Part shown: in pieces, positions 18,478 to 28,017 of the stretch | Numbering within the stretch: the stretch's first letter is position 1 | How the letters are laid out: each line of letters starts with the position of its first letter | Source of the DNA: Streptomyces hyderabadensis | GTDB lineage: Bacteria > Actinomycetota > Actinomycetes > Streptomycetales > Streptomycetaceae | DNA: 64,000 nucleotides | Direction: 5' to 3' | Assembly (NCBI RefSeq): GCF_020404845.1 | Contig: NZ_JAIOJZ010000001.1 | Coordinates: forward strand, 124,001-188,000 | Translations under genes and position numbers: made by a program | Notes under the pieces: generated by a model | What the model saw: only the letters and a program-made list of their open reading frames with translations | What the model was told of the DNA's origin: nothing | Database searches by the model: none

Positions 18478-21400
18478 TTGAATACGCAGCCGCAGTACCG
18501 CCAGGTGCCCGCCCAGGTCGACCTGCCCGCGCTCGAACACGCGGTGCTCGACTTCTGGCGCGAGCAGAAGATCTTCGCCAAGAGCCTGGAGCAGTCCGAG
18601 GGCCGCCCCGAGTGGGTGTTCTACGAGGGCCCGCCCACCGCCAACGGCATGCCCGGCGCCCACCACATCGAGGCGCGCGTCTTCAAGGACGTCTTTCCCC
18701 GCTTCCGCACGATGCGCGGCTACCACGTGGGCCGCAAGGCCGGCTGGGACTGCCACGGCCTGCCGGTGGAGCTGGCGGTCGAGAAGGAGCTGGGCTTCTC
18801 CGGCAAGCAGGACATCGAGGCGTACGGCATCGCCGAGTTCAACGCGAAGTGCCGCGAGTCGGTGACCCGCCACACCGACGCCTTCGAAGAGCTCACGACG
18901 CGGATGGGCTACTGGGCCGACCTCCAGGACCCGTACCGCACGATGGACCCGGAGTACATCGAGTCCGTCTGGTGGTCGCTGAAGACGATCTTCGACAAGG
19001 GCCTGCTGGTCCAGGACCACCGCGTCGCCCCCTGGTGTCCCCGCTGCGGCACCGGCCTGTCCGACCACGAGCTGGCCCAGGGCTACGAGACGGTCGTCGA
19101 CCCGTCCGTCTACGTCCGCTTCCCGCTGACCTCGGGCCCGCTGGCCGGCGAGGCCGCGCTGGTCGTCTGGACGACGACCCCGTGGACCCTGGTCTCCAAC
19201 ACCGCGGTCGCCGCGCACCCGGAGGTCACCTACGTCGTCGCGACCGACGGCGAGGAGAAGCTCGTCGTCGCCGAGCCGCTGGTGGAGAAGGCCCTCGGCG
19301 AGGGCTGGGAGACCACCGGGCAGTCCTTCACCGGCGCCGAGATGGAGCGCTGGACGTACCGGCGCCCCTTCGAGCTGGTGGAGTTCCCGGAGCCGGCCCA
19401 CTTCGTCGTCAACGCCGACTACGTCACCACCGAGGACGGCACCGGCCTCGTCCACCAGTCCCCCGCCTTCGGTGACGACGACCTCAAGGTCTGCCGCGCG
19501 TACGGCCTGCCGGTGGTCAACCCGGTCCGCCCGGACGGCACCTTCGAGGAGGACGTCCCGCTCGTCGGCGGCGTCTTCTTCAAGAAGGCCGACGAGAAGC
19601 TGACCGAGGACCTGGACACCCGGGGCCTGCTCTTCAAGCACATCCCGTACGAGCACAGCTACCCGCACTGCTGGCGCTGCCACACGGCCCTGCTCTACTA
19701 CGCGCAGCCGTCCTGGTACATCCGCACCACGGCGATCAAGGACCGTCTCCTCGAGGAGAACGAGAAGACCAACTGGTTCCCGGAGGCGGTCAAGCACGGC
19801 CGGTACGGCGACTGGCTGAACAACAACATCGACTGGGCGCTGTCCCGCAACCGCTACTGGGGCACCCCGCTGCCGATCTGGCGCTGCGCGGAGGACCACC
19901 TCACGGTCGTCGGCTCCCGCGCGGAGCTGACCGAGCTGTCCGGCACCGACCAGTCGGCGCTGGACCCGCACCGCCCGTTCATCGACGAGGTGACCTTCAC
20001 CTGCACCCACGAGGGCTGCTCCCTCGAAGCGGTGCGGGTGCCGGAGGTCATCGACGCCTGGTACGACTCGGGCTCGATGCCGTTCGCGCAGTGGGGCTAC
20101 CCGTACAAGAACAAGGAGCTGTTCGAGAGCCGCTACCCGGCGCAGTTCATCTCCGAGGCCATCGACCAGACCCGCGGCTGGTTCTACACGCTGATGGCGG
20201 TCGGCACCCTGGTCTTCGACAAGTCGTCCTACGAGAACGTGGTCTGCCTCGGCCACATCCTCGCCGAGGACGGCCGCAAGATGTCCAAGCACCTGGGCAA
20301 CATCCTGCAGCCGATCCCGCTGATGGACCAGCACGGCGCCGACGCGGTCCGCTGGTTCATGGCGGCCGGCGGTTCCCCGTGGGCGGCCCGCCGGGTCGGT
20401 CACGGCACCATCCAGGAGGTCGTCCGCAAGACGCTCCTCACCTACTGGAACACGGTCGCCTTCCAGGCCCTGTACGCCCGCACCACGGGCTGGGCCCCGA
20501 GCGAGGCCGACCCGGCCCCGGCCGACCGCCCGGTCCTGGACCGCTGGCTGCTCTCCGAGCTGCACGCGCTGACCGACCAGGTCACCCAGGCTCTCGACGC
20601 CTACGACACCCAGCGGGCGGGCAAGCTGCTGTCCGCGTTCGTCGACGACCTGTCCAACTGGTACGTGCGCCGCTCCCGCCGCCGCTTCTGGCAGGGCGAC
20701 AAGGCGGCGCTGCGCACGCTGCACGAGGTCGTCGCGACGGTCACCCAGCTGATGGCGCCGCTGACGCCGTTCATCACCGAGCGGGTCTGGCAGGACCTGG
20801 TCGTGCCGGTCACCCCGGGCGCGCCCGAGTCGGTGCACCTGTCCTCGTGGCCGGAGGCCGACCTCACGGCGATCGACCCGGAGCTGTCGAAGCAGATGGT
20901 CCTGGTCCGCCGCCTGGTCGAGCTGGGCCGCGCCACCCGCGCGGAGTCCGGCGTCAAGACCCGGCAGCCGCTCAGCCGCGCGCTGATCGCGGTGGCGGGC
21001 TTCGACGCCCTCTCCCCCGAGCTGCACTCGCAGATCACGGAGGAGCTGAACGTCGCCTCCCTCGCATCGCTGAGCGAGGTCGGCGGCTCCCTGGTCGACA
21101 CGACCGCGAAGGCCAACTTCCGGGCGCTGGGCAAGCGGTTCGGCAAGCGGGTCCAGGACGTGGCGAAGGCCGTCGCGGCCGCGGACGCCGCCGCGCTGTC
21201 CCTCGCCCTGCGCGAGGGCACGGCGTCGGTGGAGGTCGACGGCGAGACCGTCACCCTCGCTCCGGACGAGGTGATCATCACCGAGACGCCGCGCGAGGGC
21301 TGGTCGGTCGCCTCCGACTCGGGCGCGACGGTGGCGCTGGACCTGGAGATCACGGAGGAGCTGCGCCGGGCGGGCCTCGCCCGCGACGCGATCCGGCTGA

Positions 21401-21624
21401 TCCAGGAGGCCCGCAAGAACAGCGGCCTCGACGTCGCCGACCGGATCGCCCTGCGCTGGACGGCCACGGACCCGGCGACCATCGCGGCCCTGACCGACCA
21501 CGCGGGCCTGATCGCCGACGAGGTCCTGGCGACGGACTTCGCCCAGGGCGAGGCGGACGACACGTACGGCACCCCGTTCACGGACGAGGGCCTGTCCCTG
21601 GTGTTCCGCCTGCGCAAGCAGTAA
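18478..21624 (+). CDS. ileS: isoleucyl-tRNA synthetase
   Basis: Charges tRNA-Ile; class I synthetase of 1048 aa. The HIGH-equivalent is GAHH (residues 60-63) in a GPPTANGMPGAHH context, and the KMSKS loop is GRKMSKHLGN near residue 600; an editing CP1 domain lies between. The C-terminus has the anticodon-binding domain and an extra actinobacterial/eukaryote-like extension instead of the C-terminal zinc site of E. coli IleRS. TTG start with ggagg 7 nt upstream, the site masked by the T-box. Followed by a terminator; convergent with divIVA. Confidence 0.97.
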   Translation: MNTQPQYRQVPAQVDLPALEHAVLDFWREQKIFAKSLEQSEGRPEWVFYEGPPTANGMPGAHHIEARVFKDVFPRFRTMRGYHVGRKAGWDCHGLPVELAVEKELGFSGKQDIEAYGIAEFNAKCRESVTRHTDAFEELTTRMGYWADLQDPYRTMDPEYIESVWWSLKTIFDKGLLVQDHRVAPWCPRCGTGLSDHELAQGYETVVDPSVYVRFPLTSGPLAGEAALVVWTTTPWTLVSNTAVAAHPEVTYVVATDGEEKLVVAEPLVEKALGEGWETTGQSFTGAEMERWTYRRPFELVEFPEPAHFVVNADYVTTEDGTGLVHQSPAFGDDDLKVCRAYGLPVVNPVRPDGTFEEDVPLVGGVFFKKADEKLTEDLDTRGLLFKHIPYEHSYPHCWRCHTALLYYAQPSWYIRTTAIKDRLLEENEKTNWFPEAVKHGRYGDWLNNNIDWALSRNRYWGTPLPIWRCAEDHLTVVGSRAELTELSGTDQSALDPHRPFIDEVTFTCTHEGCSLEAVRVPEVIDAWYDSGSMPFAQWGYPYKNKELFESRYPAQFISEAIDQTRGWFYTLMAVGTLVFDKSSYENVVCLGHILAEDGRKMSKHLGNILQPIPLMDQHGADAVRWFMAAGGSPWAARRVGHGTIQEVVRKTLLTYWNTVAFQALYARTTGWAPSEADPAPADRPVLDRWLLSELHALTDQVTQALDAYDTQRAGKLLSAFVDDLSNWYVRRSRRRFWQGDKAALRTLHEVVATVTQLMAPLTPFITERVWQDLVVPVTPGAPESVHLSSWPEADLTAIDPELSKQMVLVRRLVELGRATRAESGVKTRQPLSRALIAVAGFDALSPELHSQITEELNVASLASLSEVGGSLVDTTAKANFRALGKRFGKRVQDVAKAVAAADAAALSLALREGTASVEVDGETVTLAPDEVIITETPREGWSVASDSGATVALDLEITEELRRAGLARDAIRLIQEARKNSGLDVADRIALRWTATDPATIAALTDHAGLIADEVLATDFAQGEADDTYGTPFTDEGLSLVFRLRKQ

Positions 21625-21639
21625 CCGAGGGAACGCAAC

Positions 21640-21674
21640 GAGGGCCCGCATCCCTGCAGGGGGTGCGGGCCCTC
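21640..21674 (+). terminator. ileS terminator hairpin
   Basis: 15-bp stem (gagggcccgcatccc with one G-U pair) and 5-nt loop, beginning 15 bp after the ileS stop. Confidence 0.85.
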
Positions 21675-21680
21675 CGCGCA

Positions 21681-21748
21681 GCTGCGGGCAGTCGTGCCGC
21701 TGGGGCGGCACGGGTGGGCGCAGCGGCACCCGCAACGCCGGGCAGCGC
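21681..21748 (+). repeat. 68-bp dispersed repeat, copy A
   Basis: Matches the reverse complement of 59088-59155 at 67 of 68 positions. It contains an internal hairpin gtgccgc-tggg-gcggcac. It lies in the spacer between the convergent ileS and divIVA terminators and is non-coding. Confidence 0.9.
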
Positions 21749-21800
21749 ACCCACCCCGCGCCCACACCAACACCCCGCACGCAGAACCGCGCACACCAAA

Positions 21801-21836
21801 GGGCGGGCCCCGGGTCGAAAAACCCGGGGCCCGCCC
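21801..21836 (-). terminator. divIVA terminator hairpin
   Basis: Perfect 15-bp stem (gggcgggccccgggt) with loop CGAAAA, 33 bp beyond the divIVA stop; it ends the dcw-to-divIVA transcription from the right. Confidence 0.88.
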
Positions 21837-21869
21837 TGAACGTTGCCGACGGCTACGCCGTACTACAAC

Positions 21870-23060
21870 TCAGTTGTCGTCCTCGTCGATCAGGAACCCG
21901 CGCATCGGCGAAGGCGCCTGCCCCATCGGCGACGGCCCCTGCGGCCGCACCGGTGCCATCGGCTGCGTCATCGCCGGCGACATCTGCTGCTGACCGCCGT
22001 AGGACGGACCGGACTGGCTCGGACCGCTGCCCATCGACTGGTTGCCGCCGTAGGACGGGGCGCTGGCGCCGGCCGGTGCCATCGAGGGCGCCGGGGACGG
22101 CGGCAGGGAGGCCGTCGCGGGCGTGCGCGGCGGGGCGAGCGAGTCGTCCGCCTGGGTCTCCAGCTGGCGCAGCTGCGACTCCAGGTAGGACTTCAGCCGC
22201 GTGCGGTACTCGCGCTCGAAGCCGCGCAGGTCCTCGACCTTGCGCTCCAGCGTGGCGCGGGCAGACTCCAGGGAGCCCATCGCGACGCGGTGCTTCTCCT
22301 GCGCGTCCCGCTCCAGGGCGTCAGCCTTGGCACGGGCGTCCCGCTCCAGACCCTCGGCGCGCGAACGGGCCTCGCCGACGATCTTGTTGGCCTCGGAACG
22401 GGCCTCGGCGATCGCCTGGTCGGCGGTCTGCTGGGCCAGCGACAGAACACGCGCGGCGCTGTCGCCACCGGGGCCGCCCTGACCGGGCATGCCGGGGCCG
22501 CCGGGGCCCTGCGGGCCGCCCATGGGGCCGCCCATCGGACCGGGACCCATCTGGCCCTGCATCGGACCCGGGCCCTGGCCCATCGGCCCCGGACCCTGAC
22601 CCATCGGGCCGGGACCCTGCGGGCCACCCTGTCCGCCGGGGCCGGCGGGCAGCTGCGGGGCACCGCTCGGCAGCTGGGGCGGACCACCCATGGGGCCACC
22701 CATCTGCTGCTGCGGCGGGCCCGATATGCCGGCGGGCACCGGAGCGCCGGGACCTCGCATGCCCTGCTGCGGCATACCGCCCTGCTGCGGGTGCCCCTGC
22801 TGGTGCGGCGGCTGTCCCTGCTGCGGCGGCTGCTGATCCTGCGGCGGTTCCGGAGGCTTGCGCATGTTCTGCTGGTTCTGCGCGGCCGCGCGCGTCGCCG
22901 CGGCCAGCTTGGCGCGCAGGTCCTCGTTCTCGCGGAGCAGTCGGGTCAGTTCGGCTTCGACCTCGTCGAGGAAGGCATCGACCTCGTCCTCGTCATAGCC
23001 TTCTCGGAGGCGGACGGTCGTGAACTGCTTGTTCCGCACGTCCTCGGGGGTCAACGGCAT
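21870..23060 (-). CDS. divIVA: DivIVA polar growth protein
   Basis: Coiled-coil scaffold that marks hyphal tips and organises apical growth and branching in streptomycetes; it binds curved membrane from the cytoplasmic side. 396 aa: the conserved N-terminal membrane-targeting domain ([27 protein letters not shown] region, first coiled coil to about residue 60), a long Pro/Gln/Gly-rich linker (about 65-200) typical of Streptomyces DivIVA, then a second coiled coil rich in Ala/Glu/Arg (about 200-300) and a Gly/Ser/Met/Pro tail. Length and layout match S. coelicolor DivIVA. Essential in that species. Last gene of the leftward cluster. Confidence 0.97.
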   Translation of the reverse strand: MPLTPEDVRNKQFTTVRLREGYDEDEVDAFLDEVEAELTRLLRENEDLRAKLAAATRAAAQNQQNMRKPPEPPQDQQPPQQGQPPHQQGHPQQGGMPQQGMRGPGAPVPAGISGPPQQQMGGPMGGPPQLPSGAPQLPAGPGGQGGPQGPGPMGQGPGPMGQGPGPMQGQMGPGPMGGPMGGPQGPGGPGMPGQGGPGGDSAARVLSLAQQTADQAIAEARSEANKIVGEARSRAEGLERDARAKADALERDAQEKHRVAMGSLESARATLERKVEDLRGFEREYRTRLKSYLESQLRQLETQADDSLAPPRTPATASLPPSPAPSMAPAGASAPSYGGNQSMGSGPSQSGPSYGGQQQMSPAMTQPMAPVRPQGPSPMGQAPSPMRGFLIDEDDN

Positions 23061-23115
23061 CTCTTCACCTCAACGTTGTCGTCGGCATTCGGCAAGCCCG
23101 TATCTCTCTCATCGA

Positions 23116-23400
23116 TCACAGCCGGCTCACGATCGAGATCAGGATGTAGACGATGATCATCAGTACGAAGAAGGACAGGTCGAGCGCCACGCCCCCGAGA
23201 CGCAGCGGCGGGATGAACCGCCGCAGAAGCTTCAGCGGTGGATCGGTGACAGTGTAGGTGGCCTCCAGAACGACCACCATCGCCTTGCCGGGTTGCCACG
23301 AGCGGGCGAACTGGAAGACGTAGTCCATGACCAACCGGAAGATGAGCACGATGAGGAAGCACATCAGCGCGATGTAGACGACATCCAGGACCACGCTCAT
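23116..23400 (-). CDS. YggT family membrane protein
   Basis: 94 aa with two hydrophobic helices (about 3-22 and 72-92) flanking the conserved amphipathic middle with PPLKLLRRFIPPL. The family is found next to sepF and divIVA across actinobacteria and Firmicutes and is thought to assist division or membrane organisation; exact function is not established. It is 55 bp before divIVA and 80 bp after sepF on the same strand. Confidence 0.92.
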   Translation of the reverse strand: MSVVLDVVYIALMCFLIVLIFRLVMDYVFQFARSWQPGKAMVVVLEATYTVTDPPLKLLRRFIPPLRLGGVALDLSFFVLMIIVYILISIVSRL

Positions 23401-23480
23401 GACCCTTGCTTCCCTCTCCCCTGAACCATCTCTCGGACCCGTTGTCGGGCCCGTGGCTTGCTCACTGCCGGTGTTGCGTC

Positions 23481-24122
23481 TCAGCTCTGGTTGAAGAACC
23501 CGCCCTCTGCGATGCGGGCCTTGTCCTCCGCCGTGACATCGACGTTAGCAGGAGACAGCAGGAACACCTTCTGCGTCACCCGCTCGATACTGCCGTGAAG
23601 ACCAAACACCAAACCGGCCGCAAAGTCGACAAGTCGCTTCGCATCTGTGTCATCCATCTCAGTGAGATTCATGATCACCGGAGTGCCCTCACGGAAGTGT
23701 TCCCCGATGGTACGGGCCTCGTTGTAGGTCCGGGGGTGAAGTGTGGTGATCCGGTAGGGCTCTCGTTCGGACACGACCTTGGGCATGATGACCGGTGCGC
23801 TCTTTTCCAGGCTTGCGCGTTCTTGTGTGATGGACGCCACGGGCGCGATGCGCGCCGGACGGCCGGATTCCGCCGCGAGCGAAGCGGAACGGGGCATCGG
23901 CTCGCGCTGCGCGGGCGGTTGTACGACTCGTACCTCTTCGTCCCTTTGGGGCTGATGCGAACCGTGTGACTGGTGCGCCGGTTCGTGGCGCCGGTGGTCC
24001 CGCTCGGGCTCCGGGTCCAGTTCGGGTTCGAAGTCGTCGTCGGGGTCGAACCCCCGGCCGTCGTACCCATCGTCCTCCACGAGGCCGAGGTAGACCGCCA
24101 TCTTGCGCATCGCGCCGGCCAT
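23481..24122 (-). CDS. sepF: cell division protein SepF
   Basis: Membrane anchor and organiser of the FtsZ ring in bacteria lacking FtsA. 213 aa: N-terminal amphipathic helix ([18 protein letters not shown]), a long acidic/His/Pro linker (20-105), and the C-terminal SepF domain with [20 protein letters not shown] and [18 protein letters not shown]. The ATG at 24120-24122 is chosen because it places the membrane-binding helix at the very N-terminus. Located downstream of ftsZ, consistent with its role. Confidence 0.96.
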   Translation of the reverse strand: MAGAMRKMAVYLGLVEDDGYDGRGFDPDDDFEPELDPEPERDHRRHEPAHQSHGSHQPQRDEEVRVVQPPAQREPMPRSASLAAESGRPARIAPVASITQERASLEKSAPVIMPKVVSEREPYRITTLHPRTYNEARTIGEHFREGTPVIMNLTEMDDTDAKRLVDFAAGLVFGLHGSIERVTQKVFLLSPANVDVTAEDKARIAEGGFFNQS

Positions 24123-24251
24123 GCTCTGAGTCCTCCGCTCTGTGGTGGATCTGCTGACGACTGCCAAGTGCCTGCGATCCACGAGGTCGTTGCGTCCGCC
24201 TTTCGGCGGTAATGACCATATTTTCTGCTGTGGTCCGACTTCTTGGCGACG

Positions 24252-24971
24252 TTACCCGAGCACGGGTCGGACTCCGAGTACCGCGGTGCCGACGCGTACA
24301 TGTGTCGCTCCGGCGGCCACGGCCTGTTCGAGGTCCGCACTCATCCCCGCGGAGACCATGTTCGCAGCCGGATGGGTTCGGCGCACGTAGGTCGACAAAT
24401 CCATGAGGTGCTCGAACGCCGCCTGTTGGCGTCCCGCGTACTCGCCGGTGAGCGGGGCCACGGTCATCAGCCCGTCGAACCGCAGCCCGTCCGATCCGGC
24501 GACCAGGTCGGCCAACTCTTCGATTCCGGCGGGTGCGACGCCACCGCGCTCCCCGCGCCCGCTCTCCCCGGCGTCGAGCGCGACCTGGATCAGACAGCCC
24601 ACCTCGCGCCCGGCCCGGACGGCCTCCTTCGACAGGGCCGTGACCAGCCGGGCCCGGTCGACCGACTGCACGACATCCGCGTAACCGACCACGGACCGCA
24701 CTTTGTTGGTCTGCAACTGGCCGACGAAATGCCAGGAAAGCGGCAGATCCGAGCAGGCGGCGGCCTTCGGTGCCGCGTCCTGGTCGCGGTTCTCCGCGAC
24801 GTGGCGCACCCCGAGTTCGGAGAGAATGCGCACATCGTCCGCGGGGTAGGTCTTGGTGACCACGATGAGGGTCACGTCCTCGCGGGGGCGGCCCGCGGCC
24901 GCGCACGCGGCGGCGATGCGCTCTTCCACTTTCGCCAGGTTCGCGGCGAGTTCGTGCTTACGGTCCGTCAT
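24252..24971 (-). CDS. YggS/PLPBP family PLP homeostasis protein
   Basis: A 239-aa pyridoxal-phosphate-binding protein with the alanine-racemase-like TIM barrel but no catalytic second domain; the family buffers PLP and affects amino-acid balance. PLP lysine is Lys40 in VVTKTYP; HFVGQLQTNKV and a glycine-rich phosphate-binding end (GATHVRVGTAVLG) are present. It sits between pgeF (6 bp away) and sepF, a placement conserved in actinobacteria. Confidence 0.94.
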   Translation of the reverse strand: MTDRKHELAANLAKVEERIAAACAAAGRPREDVTLIVVTKTYPADDVRILSELGVRHVAENRDQDAAPKAAACSDLPLSWHFVGQLQTNKVRSVVGYADVVQSVDRARLVTALSKEAVRAGREVGCLIQVALDAGESGRGERGGVAPAGIEELADLVAGSDGLRFDGLMTVAPLTGEYAGRQQAAFEHLMDLSTYVRRTHPAANMVSAGMSADLEQAVAAGATHVRVGTAVLGVRPVLG

Positions 24972-24977
24972 GCCCCA

Positions 24978-25706
24978 TCAGTCCAGCCAGACATAGCCCG
25001 CGAGCCGCCCGGTGGTGCGGTCGCGTCGGTACGAGAAGTGGTCCTTCGACTCCCGGGTGCACACCGGCGACTGCGCCCGGTCGCACACCCCGAGGCGTTC
25101 GAGCTGCGCGTGCACTCCGGCGCCCACGTCGAGAGCCGGAGTGCCCCAGCTGGTCTCGGCGTACGCGGCCGGTTCGGCGGCGGCCACCTCGGCGCGCATC
25201 TGCTCGGGCACCTCGTAGCACCGGCCGCACACGGCGGGTCCGGTGCGGGCGACGATCCTGGCGGGGTCCGCACCGAGTCCGGTCATGGCCCGTACGGCGG
25301 CGGGGACGACCCCGGCGACCAGTCCGGGCCGGCCCGCGTGGGCCGCGGCGGCGACACCGGCGACCGGGTCGGCGAGCAGGACCGGCACGCAGTCGGCGGT
25401 GAGGACGGCGAGGGCGAGACCGCGTTCGGCGGTGACGATCGCGTCGACCCGCGGGACCGGCGCGTCCCCCCAGGGGCCGTCGACCACGGCGACGTCGGCC
25501 CCGTGCACCTGGTTCATCCAGACCACCCGGGCCGGGTCGACGCCCAGCGACCTGGCCGCCAGCTCCCGGTTGGCCGTGACGGCGGCGGGGTCGTCACCGA
25601 CCGCGCCGCCGAGGTTGAGCTCCTCGTACGGAACGGCGCTCACTCCGCCCCACCGGTCGGTGAAGCCGAAGTGCGCGCCGTTCACGGTGTCGCGCTGTCC
25701 TATCAC
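24978..25706 (-). CDS. pgeF: PgeF (YfiH/laccase-domain) peptidoglycan editing factor
   Basis: 242-aa Cu-oxidase-4 domain protein. In E. coli the homologue removes wrongly incorporated L-Ser from UDP-MurNAc; other members act on purine nucleosides. Metal/active residues are visible in [20 protein letters not shown] and [14 protein letters not shown]. Start GTG at 25706 overlaps the ftsZ stop by four bases (GTGA), so it is translationally coupled to ftsZ. Confidence 0.92.
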   Translation of the reverse strand: MIGQRDTVNGAHFGFTDRWGGVSAVPYEELNLGGAVGDDPAAVTANRELAARSLGVDPARVVWMNQVHGADVAVVDGPWGDAPVPRVDAIVTAERGLALAVLTADCVPVLLADPVAGVAAAAHAGRPGLVAGVVPAAVRAMTGLGADPARIVARTGPAVCGRCYEVPEQMRAEVAAAEPAAYAETSWGTPALDVGAGVHAQLERLGVCDRAQSPVCTRESKDHFSYRRDRTTGRLAGYVWLD

Positions 25707-26911
25707 TTCAGGAAGTCCGGCACGTCCAGTTCCTCGGCCGCGCTGTCCGAGTAGGTGCGGGACGGCGGAACCGGCGGCGGGGAGACCGGCGGCAGGTCGG
25801 CGACCGGCTCCGGGGCCGGAGCCTGCTCGGGCTCCTCCTTCGGCTTGACGCTGCCGAGCGAGCCGAAGGACGGGCGGCTCTCGGGCTGCCGGGCCGGCGT
25901 GGGCTCCTCGCGCTTGGCCGAGGAGGCGGAGCCGAGGACGTTGTCCCGCTGCTTGGACGGCGGCTGGCCCCCGTCGAAGCCGGCCGCGATCACGGTGACC
26001 CGCACCTCGTCGCCGAGGGCGTCGTCGATGACCGCGCCGAAGATGATGTTGGCCTCGGGGTGGGCGGCCTCGCTGACCAGCTGGGCGGCCTCGTTGATCT
26101 CGAACAGGCCGAGGTCGGAGCCGCCGGAGATGGAGAGCAGCACCCCGCGGGCGCCGTCGATGGACGCCTCCAGGAGGGGCGAGGAGATGGCCATCTCGGC
26201 GGCGGCCACCGCGCGGTCGTCGCCGCGGGCCGAGCCGATGCCCATGAGGGCGGAACCGGCCTCGGACATGACCGACTTCACGTCGGCGAAGTCCAGGTTG
26301 ATCAGGCCGGGGGTGGTGATGAGGTCGGTGATGCCCTGCACACCGGACAGCAGCACCTGGTCGGCGGACTTGAACGCGTCGAGCACGCTGACCTGGCGGT
26401 CCGAGATGGACAGCAGCCGGTCGTTGGGGATGACGATGAGGGTGTCGACCTCTTCGCGGAGTTCCGCGATGCCGTCCTCGGCCTGGTTGGCCCGGCGCCG
26501 TCCCTCGAAGGTGAACGGGCGGGTGACCACGCCGATGGTGAGGGCGCCCAGCGAGCGGGCGATGTTGGCCACGACGGGTGCGCCGCCGGTGCCGGTGCCG
26601 CCGCCTTCACCGGCTGTCACGAAGACCATGTCGGCCCCCTTGAGGACCTCCTCGATCTCCTCGCGGTGGTCCTCGGCGGCCTTGCGGCCGACGGCCGGGT
26701 TGGCTCCGGCGCCGAGTCCGCGGGTGAGTTCGCGGCCGACGTCGAGCTTGACGTCGGCGTCGCTCATCAACAGCGCCTGTGCGTCGGTGTTGATGGCGAT
26801 GAACTCGACGCCCTTGAGACCGACCTCGATCATCCGGTTGATGGCATTGACACCACCGCCGCCGACACCGATGACTTTGATGACTGCGAGGTAGTTCTGC
26901 GGTGCTGCCAC
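25703..26911 (-). CDS. ftsZ: cell division GTPase FtsZ
   Basis: Tubulin homologue forming the Z-ring; in Streptomyces needed for vegetative cross-walls and sporulation septa but not for viability. 402 aa with GTP-binding GGGVNAIN near the N-terminus, the tubulin signature GGGTGTG (residues 103-109), the catalytic T7 loop ([11 protein letters not shown]), a disordered linker from about residue 320, and the conserved C-terminal peptide (ELDVPDFLK) that binds SepF. GTG start with GAGAGG upstream. The 288-bp gap to ftsQ holds an inverted repeat; the S. coelicolor gene has several promoters here, including a sporulation-linked one. Confidence 0.98.
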   Translation of the reverse strand: MAAPQNYLAVIKVIGVGGGGVNAINRMIEVGLKGVEFIAINTDAQALLMSDADVKLDVGRELTRGLGAGANPAVGRKAAEDHREEIEEVLKGADMVFVTAGEGGGTGTGGAPVVANIARSLGALTIGVVTRPFTFEGRRRANQAEDGIAELREEVDTLIVIPNDRLLSISDRQVSVLDAFKSADQVLLSGVQGITDLITTPGLINLDFADVKSVMSEAGSALMGIGSARGDDRAVAAAEMAISSPLLEASIDGARGVLLSISGGSDLGLFEINEAAQLVSEAAHPEANIIFGAVIDDALGDEVRVTVIAAGFDGGQPPSKQRDNVLGSASSAKREEPTPARQPESRPSFGSLGSVKPKEEPEQAPAPEPVADLPPVSPPPVPPSRTYSDSAAEELDVPDFLK

Positions 26912-27199
26912 GTCGAAGGCCTCTCGCCTCGAGTTACGTGTCGCCCGACCGCCGAAGCACTGATGCCCCCGCGACCCGACGACTGATGCCGATTGGGACG
27001 GTCCGTAGCGCCGACCCGAACCCTAACGCTGAAGTTTAGGGTTACCAGTGTGTCTGTTCCTTGGACTCTTCCGAACAGGACACTAAGTCGACAAGTGGCG
27101 CACGTTCAACGAACACGCCGAACCTCCCGTTTTTCTTTTCACCCTATGTGATCAGCCGTAGCGCTGCCCAACCAGGGTGCTGGCCTGCACGTATACCCG
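26912..27199 (-). promoter_or_regulatory. ftsZ promoter region with inverted repeat
   Basis: The only long gap inside the division cluster, known in S. coelicolor to carry multiple ftsZ promoters. A perfect 8-bp inverted repeat (aaccctaa and ttagggtt, 9-nt spacer) is at 27019-27043. I cannot assign individual -10/-35 boxes with confidence. Confidence 0.65.
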
Positions 27200-27994
27200 T
27201 CAACTCCCGGATGACGCGGGGGCGGTGGGAACACTCACGTCGAAGTGCCGCGCATCGGGCGTCGCTTTCATCAGCGCGGTGAGCGCGCGGGCTTTGCGCA
27301 CACCCTGCTCACCACTTCCCCACGACACGGTCCGCTCGCCGCTCAACTCCAGCGAGATGTCGTCGTAGGAACGGACCTTGACGACCCGTGTGTCCCGGGC
27401 GACCTGGTCCGGGAGCCGGTCTGCCACCCGCACCGCCTCGCGCACCAGGCGGTCGTCGTCGAAGCGGCGCAGGCTCGCTGCGGCCGAGCCGGAACGGGCG
27501 GGTTCCAATTCCAGCGTCGGCACGCCTTTCGGGGCCTTGGAAACCGTGGCGAAACGGACGCCTTCATCGTCCACTTCCACGAAGTTTCGGCCCTTTTGGG
27601 CAATCAGTACCGGAGTACGCTCCGTCACTTTCAGCCCGATTCCGTGCGGCCAGGAACGCTCCACGTCGACCTCGTCAATGCGGGGCAATTTCCGGCGCAG
27701 CCGGGCCTCGACCGCCTCCGTGTCGACCGAGACCAGCGGGTCCCCGACCGGCAGGTCGGCCGCCTCGCGCACCTGGGCGGGCGTCAGGACACGCGTTCCC
27801 GAGACCGACACCTGTTCCAGGCGTGTCCAGTTCGAGCCGTAGAGCACCCAGACGGTTCCGCCCGCGACGAGCACGAGCGCCACGGCGAGGATGATGATCG
27901 TACGAAGACGGGGCGGCCGGAACCGGCGCACCCGGGGCGGGCCGGACGACTCCTGCTGGCGTGCACCCCGCTCGGCGGTGGTCGGTCCGGCCAC
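27200..27994 (-). CDS. ftsQ: cell division protein FtsQ
   Basis: Bitopic divisome protein linking FtsL/DivIC-type partners to the peptidoglycan machinery. 264 aa: short cytoplasmic arm, one transmembrane helix (about 32-52), a POTRA domain (LEQVSVSGTRVLTPAQVREAA), then the beta FtsQ domain. The GTG at 27994 gives the length of the S. coelicolor protein; a much longer in-frame reading upstream is murG antisense-frame noise. It follows murG by 23 bp; no murC lies between them. Confidence 0.95.
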   Translation of the reverse strand: MAGPTTAERGARQQESSGPPRVRRFRPPRLRTIIILAVALVLVAGGTVWVLYGSNWTRLEQVSVSGTRVLTPAQVREAADLPVGDPLVSVDTEAVEARLRRKLPRIDEVDVERSWPHGIGLKVTERTPVLIAQKGRNFVEVDDEGVRFATVSKAPKGVPTLELEPARSGSAAASLRRFDDDRLVREAVRVADRLPDQVARDTRVVKVRSYDDISLELSGERTVSWGSGEQGVRKARALTALMKATPDARHFDVSVPTAPASSGS

Positions 27995-28017
27995 GCTCCC
28001 CTGCCTTCCGTCAGTGT

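Noticed and set aside
27019..27043. ttaggg unit as a telomere-like or replication element
   Set aside because: Only one inverted pair inside a promoter gap; streptomycete telomeres are unrelated in sequence and lie at chromosome ends.
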